DNA of 64,000 nt from Zygnema cylindricum (lineage: Eukaryota > Streptophyta > Zygnematophyceae > Zygnematales > Zygnemataceae), in assembly GCA_037447655.1 (NCBI GenBank), contig JBBHKE010001487.1, positions 53,371-117,370 on the forward strand, written 5' to 3'. The notes below the pieces were generated by a model, which saw nothing but the letters and a program-made list of their open reading frames with translations, made no database searches and had not been told where the DNA came from. This document shows, piece after piece, positions 10,834-22,700 of the stretch; the stretch's first letter is position 1; every line of letters starts with the position of its first letter. The position numbers and the translations under genes are program-made.

Positions 10834-12604
10834 GGTGCTTGGTGATTATTGCTTGTAGTTGTTGTGTGAGCATGCCTTCTTCCCATTGTCTGTCACGTAA
10901 GGACAACCCACATTGAATCATTGCCTTCCTCGCATAACTCATCCCGTTTTTGTCTCTCATCGCATTAACCTCTCGGATAGAGTCCCTTGCCAATTTTTAA
11001 AAAAGGGCCTTACCGGGTCCAACCAATTTTCCAGACCATCCACAACTCAAAGGTTTAGCCCATTGCTCGGTTTCAATTCCTCTCGCCTTTCAACTGTCCA
11101 TAGCGAGTCTATACGTCCTTGATTCTAGAAATGACGAAGGAGTCGGACGGTTGAACAAGATGCGTTGCATTGGGATGGAAGAAATATAAAACGGTGTTTT
11201 TTGCCGTTAGATTTCGATCCAACTCATCCGACATGTTGTGACCTCCACAATTGTCTAGGAACATAATTTTTTGTCGTCCTTTCCGGTCCCCTTGATAAGA
11301 CCTCCCCTCTTCAAACCATTGTGGGAACATCGTTTTATCATTCTAACCCTTCGAACCGGTCCGGTAACAAACATCTGAAAAGATATGCAATGGACAAAAA
11401 AAGGAAATAATTAACACCTTATATTGCATAAATAAGTTTGCCCTAACGGGAAAGTAAGCTACGTATACAATAGGTAGCTTGTAATAGGAGGCATTATTTA
11501 AGATGAGAAGATTGAGATAATTAGAGAAATAAAAAGTCGTACTTTTGAAGTGGGAGAGAGAGGGAGGAAGTATGAGAGGGAGAGGTAGAGATATATAGAT
11601 ATAAATAGAGACATAAATAGATAGATAGAGACAGATAGTGAGACCTTCATGAAAGACATAAAAAAACATTAAAAATAGAGTCAATAGATTAGAGTAGGGG
11701 AAAAAAACACACCTGGGACGGTGTGGTAAGCCTTGTATCGGGTAATTTCTGCCACGACTTGCAAAAATTATTATCCGGCTCTCGATCCGTGCGTTCACCC
11801 CTCCTGTAATTCGTACCATGAGAGTCATCAATTCACCTCCTCCGGTGACGTCGCTATATTTCACCACATCATCCCCTCAAAACCCTAAGGTATTCCCGTT
11901 ATCGGTGTTAACGATCATATGTGTTTCATCCATGTTTTCCAACAAATCTTCATTGAAAATTCCTGATATGCACGAGACATCAAACCATAACAAAAAAAAA
12001 TCGTAGTTTGTTAGTATATGTCATTAGGTAGAAAATAAAGCGAAAACAAAATACTTTACAAATAAAGGAAAGAATTTTAAAACAATTTCAAATCAATAGT
12101 GGTATAAAGTAAATGAATGCTCACCGGATTGAAAACCTCGTTTAAGTACGCCCATGTGAAAGGTTACGGTCCGCTCGATATAGTCCTCTTTTTCATGACT
12201 ACATTGCAATCTTCCCTTTTGGGCACGCACAACGATGTTGTGTTTTTCTTGACACCTTTGCACCCACCCTTTATTGATTATTTGATGTATTTTGGACCCA
12301 TCGTTATTGAACCATTCCGGGCCGTTGTCTTTTCTCCTTCGTCTTATTATGTCCCTTGCAATGTCTTTGAGAATTGTAGAGGACATCTTCATACCCGCCT
12401 TTTTAAACTGTTGGAAAATCTCAAGTAACTCTTCATGTATAATAGTGACCCACTCGGCTTCCTTCCTTCCTCGTCCCGGCAATACCTTCGTTACTGCCAC
12501 AGATCTCGTCCCAAAACTCGAAGAAAAGAATGTCTGTGTTGTCTGTGGCATCCCTTTAAGCAGGGACCTCTTTTCTACCCACCATCGCTTGGCCTTTTGA
12601 TACC
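10834..12604 (-). pseudogene. Pogo/Tigger-like DDE transposase, copy 2 (decayed)
   Basis: Exons are 12604-12125 (480 bp, open throughout), 11962-11713 (250 bp) and 11374 to the gap at 10834. Donors are GTGAGC and GTGTGT, and acceptors are TATAG and TTTTCAG. Motifs include EKHNIVVRAQKG, ENMDETH, YPIQGLPHR, FLDNCGGHN, FFHPNATHLVQPSDSFVI and SYARKAMIQCGLSL. Exon 2 has a nonsense codon where copy 1 reads GGDD (near 11881). Exon 3 has TAG after GSKG and TAA after GKALF, both shared with copy 1, plus a stop after IKDV. The shared stops show that both copies descend from an already defective element. Confidence 0.75.
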
Positions 12605-12724
12605 CTATACACAAAAAATAAAGAAAGAAAGAAAAAGTAAATTTCACTGTGTGTGACACTTAATTAATTAATAGTAATGTTATGCAGACTACCAATTAAA
12701 AGTGACACTAAAAATAAACAAGAA

Positions 12725-12910
12725 ATATTCAGCGACGATGTATTTTTGTCGCAAATTCAGCGACAACCGACTCTCGTCGTTAGTTCAACGACGAGACATT
12801 TTTTCTTCATAAACGCTGATGACATGTAGTCGTCTGCCGACCACCGATGAGACATTGTCGAAGTTCATCAATAAACTAGAGACGACACTGTCTCGTCGCT
12901 CAACTGACAA
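12725..12910. repeat. GCGACGA-type repeats between the two genes, copy 2
   Basis: Equivalent to 7630-7830, with TTCAGCGACGATG, TTCAGCGACAACC and TCTCGTCGCTC words in both orientations. Confidence 0.5.
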
Positions 12911-13132
12911 TGAGGAATATAAAACCTAATATCAGCATCAGGAAGACCAATGTAAAAGTTAAAAAAAAATTACATACGTATTGTGAGGAAAGGGGAGAGG
13001 GAGATGAAATTCATACAGATACGGACAAAGGATAAACAACCAAAACAATGTGCACGCAATGTTGGCTGAGAGAGCAATCGAGATACCTCTCCACCGAATG
13101 AAAGGCATGAATATGACCTTCATCATCTCCCA

Positions 13133-14520
13133 TCAACGTCGCCTAACTCCTACAATCTCTAGAGTCAAGTTATTAATCAAGCGACGAACCTCTATCATGG
13201 CTATTTCTTGAGCCACCATCTTGTGATTGAGATGATCAACTTCATTCCTCAATTGTTCTATTTGCGGTGGTGGAGGGGGCTCATTGACAGGTGGGACCCT
13301 CGGAATTTCCCAAAGATATGTACGCCTCACTTGTACATTTCGGAAGCGTTGTAAAACCGCACTTCGGGCATCTAGAAATTCGTTTAGATTTGGAGTAGGA
13401 ATTGTACGATGAAGAATACTGAATGATCGTGGGTCCCAAGGGTGATAATGGCGCATTAATTCTGGCACGTCAATTTTGAATCCGTTCACTTGACGGACAA
13501 TCCATATGAAACGGTCATCATTAGGCAGAAAATGCCTAATGTATGGGAAATTAGATGCATGGTTGTAAGATGCGATGTACAACCATGTTGGGTGGGCGAG
13601 GACATCCGAAGAGATGTCGAGGATTTTTGGGACAGAGTTCAACCACCGATCGATGGGCCGAAGCTCCCCGTAACGCCAATAATTTTGGTTAATCCTCGAC
13701 CGGGATGTAATGGGCCGCCGTTGGTCGGAAGCCATCCATGGCCTCATCTTCGACGGGAGGCGGAAAAAACCAGTCGGGTTTTTCCTCTTGGACGGGAACT
13801 TCATGGTCGAGTGGAATTTGAGCCGGTTGTACCGCCACGAGATCTCTTTCACGGTTTGGTAAAGGAGGAAAACCCACGACCTTTTTTTTGTCGACATACT
13901 CTTCCTCCATGCGTCTTTCCGAGCTCTCCCAAGATTGGTCGTCGGAGGTTGTGGGGTTGTCGTCGTATTTTGTCACTGGAATATCCTACGGTTGGGTTTC
14001 TTTCGGCACATCCTCCTCTTCTAGAGGCTCATCCCCATCCTCTATAGACTCGTCCGTGTCGGTTCCCGAGGGGTCATAATCTTCATCGACTTCCTTACCC
14101 CCTTCTACTTCCCGGACGGCTACTTCTTCCGCTCCAACCCCATCATCCTGTAACTCCCCGTCCGACACACTTCGCGTAACTACCATGTCTGTCCCCGTCC
14201 TTTCCCTTCCCACCTCTTCCGATTCCTCCATCTCGTCTAATTCAACATCTGATTCCTCCACCTCCATTCCAACCCTTTCCCTTCCACCCTCCTCAATTGC
14301 CACCCTATTCCCTAATACGTCGTCAATTGCCTCCCTCTCTCTTACTACGACCTCCGCTCTCGGTATTTCTTGCCGAGTCGCCTTTACCACACCCCCTACA
14401 CTAAGAGACTCCTCCCTTTCTCTATTTAAATCTCCCCTTGGCATTCTACCCCTTTCTCTCGCCTCCTCAGCCAACCTTTGCCTTTCTTCCGCCTCCGCTA
14501 TTGCCCTCGCCCTAACCAGT
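13133..14520 (-). pseudogene. Second gene of the pogo-like element, copy 2
   Basis: Better preserved copy of the unrecognised protein. The frame opens at about 14520 (first ATG at 14444; a spliced upstream start is possible). Residues 1 to about 170 are acidic and low-complexity (runs such as EEEDVPKE). After a stop near 13986 the frame continues with TKYDDNPTTSDDQSWESSER and EVDHEV-like text, shifts near 13690-13735, then runs open to 13133 through KILDISSDVLAHPTWLYIA, FPYIRHF, MRHYHPWDPRSF, LNEFLDARSAVLQRFRNVQV and a C-terminal coiled-coil-like helix (IEQLRNEVDHLNHKMVAQE). It lies upstream of the transposase on the same strand with a repeat cluster between them. No family was recognised; an accessory transposition protein is one possibility. 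Confidence 0.55.
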
Positions 14521-14654
14521 TAAGCGCCCTTCCTCACGTTCTCTTTCTACACCCTCCCCTACCACTATCTCCCTTTCTTATAACTGCCTCCCTTTCCCTC
14601 ACTAAGTTCTCCCCTTTTGGTATATCACCCCCCACCTCGGTTTTCGTCAGTTGT

Positions 14655-15185
14655 GGATGATATCGTCGCTGAATGGCAGAGCGCGGTCGTTTGAATGGTC
14701 GTCGGCCGCCCTCTATGGAGAATAAAACCAGATGCGTACTCGGAAACTAAGCAGTCATACAATTGAGATATACAAAAATAAGGCAAAACACACACTTTTA
14801 CCCTAATATCTGTGATCTAGCCGCCTTCCACTATTTTGTGAGTGTTAGACTAAATAACCGTTGTCCCTTGCGACTCATGAAGCGACGTTCAAGCGACAAC
14901 ACAATGTTGTCGACCGTTCAAATGTATTCGAGTTTCCCAACTGTGAATCGACTAAACACCGTCGTCGCTCGCTAATTTCATTCGAGAATACCAGCGTTGG
15001 AGGTACTGAACTGATGTCGTCGCTGGTTCAGTCGAAACGACGAACCACTATCGTCCGTCATTCGCACTTTCAATCTAACGAGGTGTCCTCATCCATTCAC
15101 TAAATTCGTCGTACCCATCATTGCAGCGACGACATGATGTGGTCGCCTACAGCATGATATGGCATTGTCGTCGATCGTTCACAAA
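14655..15185. repeat. GCGACGA/TCGTCGC repeat cluster, copy 2 right side
   Basis: Matches 9570-10110 almost base for base, with occasional substitutions. Includes ATCGTCGCTGAATGG, AAGCGACAACACAATG and AGCGACGACATGATG. Confidence 0.55.
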
Positions 15186-15322
15186 CCCAATAAAGAAATC
15201 GTAGGACATGTGGAAGAGAAGACAAATAAATAGCAACCACAATGCATACCAACCGACAACTGAAAAAAACACGCACTGATGTGGAGGGATGGAGTGTTTA
15301 TGAGGTAGATTGAGATGGAAAG

Positions 15323-16936
15323 TGTTGTCCATAGCCATTTTCAGCCATGGATTTCCCCTCGGAAGCACCACAGACTACCCCAAAACAGCCTACTTTGATT
15401 TCACTCAGAATTCTACAGAATTACCAAACCAAGCTGAAACTACACAAACAGATAGTTTCTAGGCCACTCAGTATCCCCACCAAATTTCATATAAATATAC
15501 CAACCAGAATTGCCACATCACCCAGTCAAAGTTGCAGAAAAACAGCCTGCCAGAACTTTGATAAATCTGACCAACTTCACAATAAAGCCCCAAGAAAACC
15601 ATAGGCACAATAGGTCTGCAAATTTGCCAAAATATTTCCAATACAAGGAGGAACACGCATGCAAAATTTCAGATAATTCTGCCTATACATGTGAGAGAAA
15701 TTCTCAGTTAAAAATTACCAAAAAAGGAGCAAAACAGTTTTTGTCCAAAAGTTCCTTAGTCTAAAAATGACTAAGTCCTACAAATATACACTACACCGCC
15801 AATCGTTATTAGCGTTGTGTACGCTAATTCCGTCCCGCTTTTTTTTTTTTTTATTCTCCATTAGTGTAGTTCATTCTATTTTTTTCTTTATTCTATTTAG
15901 GGTTATTTTCAGTACGTTGTCTCTTAAATAGAGTTGTGTACGGTCAGTGTCTGACCGTACATAAATGTACCTTTTTAAGTTAAAAAGTACAATAAATTAG
16001 TTTTAGTAACCGCGGACGCATGAGAATGTGCGTTCTAAAAAGTGAAAAAAACCAGGTCGTAAAAAATCCCGCTCGCACATATTCGTCCGACAGCCGCGTT
16101 TCGACCGTGTGAATGTACGATTTTTGTACGATTTGTCAGATTTTGTACGGAGACCTATATTAGTGTAAGCATGTTTGCGACCGACATTTTTTTTTCAAAT
16201 ATCCAAATTACCATAACCAAACAATTAGAATGTATGATTTTTTCTAAATTTTTCAAATTCTTAAATAGCGTACACCACGGTAATTATTCTTATATGCTAA
16301 AAAAACTTACACGCTAATAACGATTGGCGGTGTACAGCTTACTACTTACTGTACGGAGGCATACCAGCCGTACGTAATCAATCATCTACCTCAATTAATG
16401 TAAGTGTACTTGAGTTCTAAACTAATAATTAATTCACAAGACAAAACATTGCTAAATATTTACAAGTTTTACGAATTCAGTCAAACGAATCTGGACCGTC
16501 CAAAATAAATATCATGTGATGGACGCGATTTCGCGTCCCTCACCAAACTGACGGCGCCGCCGTCCGTAGCTCTTCTTCGGCACCCTTGATGTCGTGAAGC
16601 ATAATCACCAAAATCCACTAAGCGAAATGACATCACTCCATCCAAATTAGTCCGTACCGGCGGCGTACTTCTTCAAAACCATTCCAGATCGGATCGCTTC
16701 GCGATCCGCCTTACATTTGACTTACATATTCCGTACTTCTTCATTTACTTGTTCACGCCACCCACTTAGTTCCGTATATCCCAAAAACAATTAGTACCAT
16801 TACTCCCCAAAATCCACAAATCAATTCGAACCTCCACAGTAAATCAAGATAGCATTAGAGTAGCGTATTGTACCCACGAAACATTATATATGCACGAAAC
16901 GACACGCACGCACGAAACTAACTTTTCAAACCAACA
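15323..16936 (-). mobile_element. Solo LTR (family A), minus orientation, with nested MITE
   Basis: Begins TGTTGTCCATAGCC and ends CTTTTCAAACCAACA, so it has TG...CA ends. It is flanked by the 5-bp target duplication GAAAG (15318-15322 and 16937-16941). It aligns in reverse with the LTR at 39829-41141. Without the MITE it would be about 1.07 kb. Two palindromes occur: GGACGCGA-TT-TCGCGTCC at 16521-16538 and CGGATCGC-TTC-GCGATCCG at 16690-16708. No internal retroelement genes flank it, which is why I call it solo. Confidence 0.85.
15794..16332. mobile_element. MITE, 539 bp, TA target duplication
   Basis: Perfect 22-bp terminal inverted repeats (CACCGCCAATCG...TAGCGT) lie at 15794-15815 and 16311-16332, flanked by TA on both sides (15792-15793 and 16333-16334). 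It has no coding capacity. The paralogous LTR at 39829-41141 lacks it (empty site around 40650-40690), which confirms insertion. TA duplication and the short non-coding body fit a Stowaway/Tc1-mariner-type MITE; a pogo-type driver is possible. One-ended relatives may lie near 2191 and 18600-18922. Confidence 0.88.
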
Positions 16937-16941
16937 GAAAG

Positions 16942-18942
16942 GCTGCGGTACAACATAATAATATACAAAAACTAAAGAGGCAGTCGACAAAAAAATTAAC
17001 AACACACATTGTAAAACAAAGGCGTTATGGAAATAGTAACAAAAATAAAAATATGCAATGAAAGCGTTTAATAGAAGGGATAAGGTATGACTAAAATAAC
17101 GTAATTGTACTGTACACTCCGGTAAAATGTTCCAGAAACTTCTTCATGGTCCTGGGGATGAGTTTACTCGACCCGTTCATTTCGCAGTCTTTCAACCTCT
17201 AGTTTATAACTCGCATTCGAGTTGCCTTAGTCGACACGTGTTGAATTTTCCTATAGGCAATTCGTCCTCTCGCATTGGCCGAGGAAGGAAAAAACCCTTC
17301 CACAATGGCCGCCGGGTTAACTGAGGTTTCCACTTCCGGCTCACTCTCTTCCTCATTCGGGAATGCGTTTTCGTCGTTGTTCCTCTCATCTTCTTCATCG
17401 TGTTCAAACTGAGTGTTTTGGGAACTATTGATGCTAGTGCCAGGGTTGGCACCCCAAATTCTAGTGACTGTCCACATACTTTCAAGCCCTTAATATCACT
17501 TAATATGTAAGAAGAAGAAGCAACCGAAAATAAAGACAATAGCAACCTAAGCGAATGAGGACAAGGAGTTGGTAGTGTCGTTGTCGTATTACCGGATACA
17601 TATATATAATATACGTGATGCAAGTGAAAGTGAATTTGAGCGGTAAAAACCGAGGGAATTGCCATTGTGCTCGTTTTCATTCAAATTTCAAATTTTAAAC
17701 TTTTGTTTGGCTTTCAGTGTTCTAAATATTTAAAACGTCGAGAATAAAAACGGGAACATATAATAGTTGGTTCAATTTGGCTGAATATTTCAAAACTTAT
17801 CTCGACCACGAAATTGTAGATAGCGCCATGGAAATACCTCTAGCTTACAGGTTGTACGACAAAAAGTTGATGGGAAGAAATGTGGGCGTCGTAACCACGA
17901 CAAACGGTTTTCTCAACTTCATCTATGATTGGTGGCCAACTTTAGAAATACGTGGATATTAAACAGGCCACGTGTTTTCGCCAACAACAAATAATACTCT
18001 TCTAACGACGGCTGATCAGCTTTCGTGGGCGTATTACCCCTAATTATTATTAGCATTTATCCTAATAACTGGTTTGTTCTCCGTTTTACCTTTGATTAGA
18101 ATTAACACTGATCCTAATAAGTGGTTTGTTTTGCGTTTGGTTTGACTAAACGCATCCTTATTATAATTAAGTGCCTATATTACAATGTATGAATTCTAAT
18201 AAAGCAACCCAACGGGCACCTTATTAAAGTTAAGGGTCCATATTTAACATGAAACAACGCTCGCTTTACCCGCGAGCGACAAGGAAATTAAAAAAAAAAC
18301 ATTGATTTCAATGTAAGTTTTGTGAAACGAAATGTAAAAACGGAATACCAGTCGTTGTAGTTTTGTTCATTATGCAATACGAAACTGAACTGAAAAAACG
18401 TGTTAAAGTTGTACGGTTACGTAGCGTTAAATGGTAAGTGCGTTTTACAACCCGAAACATGGAATCGACATTATCCTGTGACAGTGTACGTTTTGTCATA
18501 TGTTGTCCTCGCACCTCTTTTAGTGTAAAAATATTCATAGCGTGTGAAAAAAACATTTATTACAATTATCAATAAATTTGAGTGAAAGGACAAAAACCCG
18601 TACGTTTCGACGACTTTTACTCGTACCTATTTTAGTGTATAATTATGAACGGTGTATTAATTGTTAACCCGGGAACCCAAATTATAATTATGGATTTATT
18701 ACACTAGAAGGACCCGACGTGGTATGGATTGTCAGATTTTGTACTTCGACCTATTTTAACGTATATGTAATGACGCCAGATCGTGTATACCTAAATCAAC
18801 GTTATGGAGAAATTACAATTAAACATTTTTTTAAAAATGGGTTTCATACATAAATTAGTATTAATAACACTAAATAATTGTTGACAATAATATTTTCTAA
18901 ACGCTAATAACGATTGACGGAATAGTCTCCTTAGGGAGGAGA
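16942..18942. other. Unassigned region with ORF remnants and a MITE relic
   Basis: Minus-strand open frames at 17199-17680 overlap in two frames. One is acidic (FEHDEEDERNNDENAFPNEE); the other holds Leu/Arg/Glu-rich text near its end. This suggests a frameshifted coding fragment, possibly the continuation of the pogo-like element or an unrelated gene. A plus-strand frame at 17777-17962 has no recognised motif. From about 18600 to 18922 the sequence resembles the right half of the MITE at 15794-16332, including a right terminal repeat ACGCTAATAACGATT then GACGG. Nothing else is supported. Confidence 0.35.
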
Positions 18943-20260
18943 CTAGCTAGACACTAGACGTGTAAAATTCTAACGCGTGGAATTGTCACGTGTGATCCAA
19001 GATGTAAACCTTACATGTGGCATTCGCCACGCGCCTTCGGACATATGACACGCGCCTTCGAATAGGCGGGAATCAAATCCTAAGGAAAACAACGAGAAAA
19101 TATTTGTCGAAGAATGTGTTGTGACGCCTCTTCCACCATCCGTTCACATCCTAAATTTGTGGCGCCACGACGAAACAGGAACGACAAAACAACAGTAAAT
19201 AGGACAAAATACGAACGTACAAATTGTACATTCACGTAATTTAATTCTGCGGCTGGCTGTACGGATACAAAATCAGATATTGTTCTTTTGGAATCTTTGA
19301 CATGCTCACCGTCAGAACATGAACCTACGTGCATCCAGTCGAAAGAAAGCATATACGCGATAGATTCCATTGCTGACACGACCTAAATGGAGAAGTGAAC
19401 GAAGTATTACTGCCAGTAAACGTATTCGTACAATTACTGTCAACGCCTGGTGGAGAAGAGGCCTTAGGGTGAAGTTCCATCAGACATTTTTGTAATCCTA
19501 CTGCCAACTCTACAGACCGAGTTGATTGAGTCGATGTTCCATCACGTAGAGTTTGTAATCCACGTGTTCTAAATTGACATGCAGCCTCACAAGCTACGAT
19601 CCGATATTGAATATCTTTTAGATTTTTAGCACCGACAAACTTAACTTTAAATCTTCATTTTCCTACCATATACCTGTGTACGAAGTATTCATACGACATA
19701 ACTTTTATACTTTATGCAGACGCCAGTCTTTACACCAACTCATTTTTTAGGGTTTTTGTTTTCGAACATAACAAAAAGTCCTTTTAGAGAAATAGTGTGA
19801 AGAACAAAAGTTACCTGAAATAGCGAGACGAAGGAATGTTACGAAATTACATTTTTATTTTCGGTTGTATTTTTGAAAGCGCGTGTCATGTGCAAATTTC
19901 ATCAATTTTCGTTGGTTTTCCATTTTGACACGTAGCTTAATCGTCCAACATGTCACGGTTTATTTTTTCTGTATCCGCCAACCCACCTCCTTGAGGTACG
20001 TTGAGAGTTACAGATAAAAGAGAAGCGAATGCCTCGCGGATGAACATTCGACAGTCAGTATTACCTCCCAAACCATCGGACGTTATCGACAAGATTCTCT
20101 GTAATGTTGTTTTTTCAATAAAAACAAAATAAGCGATACGGTTTAGTACAGATAGTCGCGGATTTCTGTAAACTACCCCACTTTTCGTCTGATGGAACGT
20201 CACCCTTAGACGCACTAAATCACCTAAACAACACTGACGAAATTACAACACAGCTAACAA
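18943..20260 (-). mobile_element. Dispersed repeat T, copy 2
   Basis: Collinear with copy 3 (26920-28182) from CTAGACACTAGAC at the left to AAAATGAAATC at the right. It includes a minus-strand coding region and the terminal-looking motif ACCCCACTTTTCGTCTGATGG near 20190. The shared unit extends about 50 bp past that motif, so true element ends are unresolved. Confidence 0.65.
19080..19655 (-). pseudogene. Repeat T protein, copy 2 (frameshifted)
   Basis: Minus-strand coding region in two overlapping frames: 19507-19325 and upstream, then 19379-19080. It carries the same text as copy 3 with substitutions (MELHPKASSPPGVDSN, VQPAAELNYVNVQFV, SYFVLFTVVLSFLFRRGA). A frameshift lies near 19380. No family was recognised. 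The C-terminal hydrophobic stretch of about 17 residues could be a membrane segment. Confidence 0.5.
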
Positions 20261-20670
20261 AAATGAAATCAATCAGATGTAACAAACAGTCTTACACAAC
20301 GTTAACTGACCACAACTGGAACCAAACTAAATAAGACGTCACCGTGATGTATATTAAACGACAGTTAATCACAACGCGAGCTAAACAAAATATCAATTCG
20401 GCAAGCCAACGATTCTCCCAATATTCCAACAGTTTGTAATAGAATTTATCACTAATCGGTTGGTATCCAAATCGACCGTTTTACTTAGGTGTGCAATTCG
20501 CATGAGAGTTTGGAGCTTCAAAGGAATGAATAAACCGTACAGTTGTACGGTAATACTCGTAAATCTATCGCAAATAGTTATCGGTACCAGTGTTATCGAT
20601 AAACAACGACGGTTTTCTATCGATGATAACATTGGTGTCGATATATCGTGCCAATAAATTGATTATCAAT
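20261..20670. other. Unassigned 410 bp
   Basis: Short overlapping frames only; nothing recognised. Confidence 0.35.
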
Positions 20671-21432
20671 TGAGATTTGTGTATTTTCTAGGTTTGTATC
20701 AGGATAGGAAAAAGGCAGAGACAGTCTGCCTCTAACTCCCTTCTCTAAGCCCCCACACTTATTGTAGTCACTAAAGGCTAGATAAGGAGATATAGCCATG
20801 GCTGCCTAGGTCCTCTAGAGAAGAGAGGGGGTAAATTAGGTAGATTTACCAAAAAAGTACTTGACGGACCCAAGAATTTATCCTGGTACCTAGCGTCTGT
20901 CAAATCACCCGTAGCCGCTAGCTTTGTCCTTTAAGTCTAGGACTAATGCTGATACATGTAGGGTTTGATGTTTATTTAAACAGTTACACGTAGTGATTTC
21001 CATTTAACTAAGTTAACGGAATATAGAACATAAAATCAGTTGTACCTTAAGTACCGGAGAAAACAAATAGTACGGACATTTGTTTCGACGGTCCAGATAA
21101 AAAAGGGCAATTAGAATCGACGGCCGTGGTGCGAGTCGAGATTCCAGAATGGCCGCCTTGGCGTTTTCTGGCGCCGCCACTCCAGATGACACGTGGAAAT
21201 GCGCTGGAGGATTGCGGAATCTCTGGAGCGCAAGATAACAAGTTTGGATGTGACATTTGTCACCTGTATGGTCTTGTCGAAGAGTTGCCGTTCAGAAAGT
21301 ACTCCGGCGCCTGTCATTTTATGTATGGTACAATCTTGTGATTGACATCGTACTTCAGTAGAAGGGGTTTAGAGAGGGACTAGGACTTATAATATTTCTG
21401 GTAGGTAGGTGACTCTCCCAGAGAGCACCTTG

Positions 21433-21438
21433 TATAAA
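21433..21438 (+). promoter_or_regulatory. LTR TATA box
   Basis: TATAAA within TTGTATAAATGGC, matched by TATAAAA at 24760 in the partner LTR and TATAAAT at 32287 in a third LTR family. Position conservation supports a Pol II core promoter. Confidence 0.55.
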
Positions 21439-21459
21439 TGGCAAACTTTGGCCAGCCAT

Positions 21460-21599
21460 AACAATCAACTCAGTTTACCAATTTCAGTGATTCTTAGTGC
21501 TGCAGACTCAAGGGATATTAGGCTACACTAACAATCAACTCAGTTTACCAATTTCAGTGATTCTTAGTGCTGCGGACTCAAGGGATATTAGGCTACACT
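21460..21599. repeat. 70-bp tandem duplication inside the LTR
   Basis: Two consecutive 70-bp units starting AACAATCAACTCAG (21460 and 21530) differ by about one base. The partner LTR at 23994-25131 has only one such unit, so this arose after insertion. Confidence 0.85.
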
Positions 21600-21956
21600 G
21601 GGGTGTAGTCGGTCAGAGCTTTTGCCTGCCTAACGGGCTGTATTTCTAAGGGAAAGTCAAAGTGGGTGAATGTGACCAAATCTCATATTCTAACTTTGCA
21701 TTTTGTGGTGGAACTGAGCACACAGAAAGTCTTATTTCACAGGGGTGAATTTGTAATGGGGTTTTGATTGTCAAGGGGTCAATCATTTGGGTTTATATAA
21801 ACTTGGAGTCGGCACTATCTCGATTAGCTTCCTTTGGACATGCGAATTCTGTGTGGCAAAGGAGCCCATAGAATTTCACTTAGGCTATTCGTTTTTGTTT
21901 GCATTCACCTTGTATGGTTTTCTTCGCAGCGGTCACAATGTTCTAGTGTCATTTTA

Positions 21957-21977
21957 CGCAAATTTCAAAAATTTGCG
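21957..21977. other. Hairpin CGCAAATTT-CAA-AAATTTGCG
   Basis: Perfect 9-bp inverted repeat with a 3-base loop just inside the 5' LTR. Role unknown. Confidence 0.5.
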
Positions 21978-22384
21978 AACGTGAAAAATCTGCGAAGTCA
22001 TGTCGCATGGCGACCGGACAGGAGTTGTTTGCGCAGAGGCATGTTGTAGAGCTAGAGCTACAAGGTTGTACATTAACAATGTCACGCAATGACATGCAAC
22101 ATACCAAATCGTTTCAAATATTACGATGCATCTTGCGACGCTTCAAAAAGTTTTAAAAAATTAAGGTGCGGCAAAGACAGATTGTACACGGTGATACCCG
22201 TCACGGGTATTGTAAACGTATACAATCGTCACAAACTTAAGTAACAATTTCGAGTAAACACATAAAGACATCTGAAATCTGGATCCGCGAAATCCGCGCT
22301 AAAATACAAAGTAACTTCGCTAAGTTACAACTACATGGGGTCGTACCCTTAATCACGAGCGGCCAAAAAATACATAATAGACTA

Positions 22385-22695
22385 AGGGTAGCCTTACACC
22401 AGGCGAAAAGTGGGGTTGTGTACTGGAGGAAGTACCTTTCCGTACTAAACCGTACTATTTTTTTATTTTTTTTTACAAAAGATGTTTACCAAAAATTCGT
22501 TAAGATTCTCCAAACTTTTTGGCAAAAACTTCCACTGTCTGTTTGTGAATTTTCGACGCAAAGGCCCCTTCTATCCAATACCTTGCGAGTCTCCTCTGAG
22601 TGTCCTCAAAAGGACATTTTGCGTTTACTCGACGCGTGTATTGGTCCACTTGTAAAAGATAAAGTCGATCCACGACGGACGTCAAGTTATAAACT
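22385..22695 (+). mobile_element. Repeat T terminal fragment inside the gutted element
   Basis: Begins AAGGGTAGCCTTACACCAGG then CGAAAAGTGGGG, the inverted end motif of repeat T. It continues with sequence related to 1970-2190 (AAGATTCTCCAAACTTTTT). Confidence 0.5.
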
Positions 22696-22700
22696 TACAT

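Larger units (their letters stand above)
10834..15322 (-). mobile_element. Pogo/Tigger-like DNA transposon, copy 2
   Basis: Collinear with copy 1 at an offset of about 5.08 kb: transposase (10834-12604), repeat cluster (12725-12910), second gene (13133-14520), repeat cluster (14655-15185). The left end is lost in the gap. A solo LTR is inserted after 15322, and the interrupted sequence resumes at 16937 (shared GAAAG). Where the transposon itself ends beyond that is not resolved. Confidence 0.7.
20671..21878 (+). mobile_element. 5' LTR (family E) of a gutted copia-like element
   Basis: Pairs with 23994-25131 in the same orientation: both share GTGTATTTTCTAGG near the start, the AGCCATGG palindrome, and GTGTGGCAA...GCCCATA near the end. 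A TATA box lies at 21433-21438. A minus-sense tRNA-like segment (about 20868-20945) is followed on that strand by a T6 run (complement of 20851-20856). The two LTRs have diverged noticeably, so the insertion is old. Boundaries are uncertain by about 5-10 bp and no target duplication was found. Confidence 0.75.

Noticed and set aside
17204-17680. 158-codon minus-strand frame as a gene
   Set aside because: Another frame over the same bases looks equally coding-like, and no homologue is visible in the window; left as an unassigned remnant.
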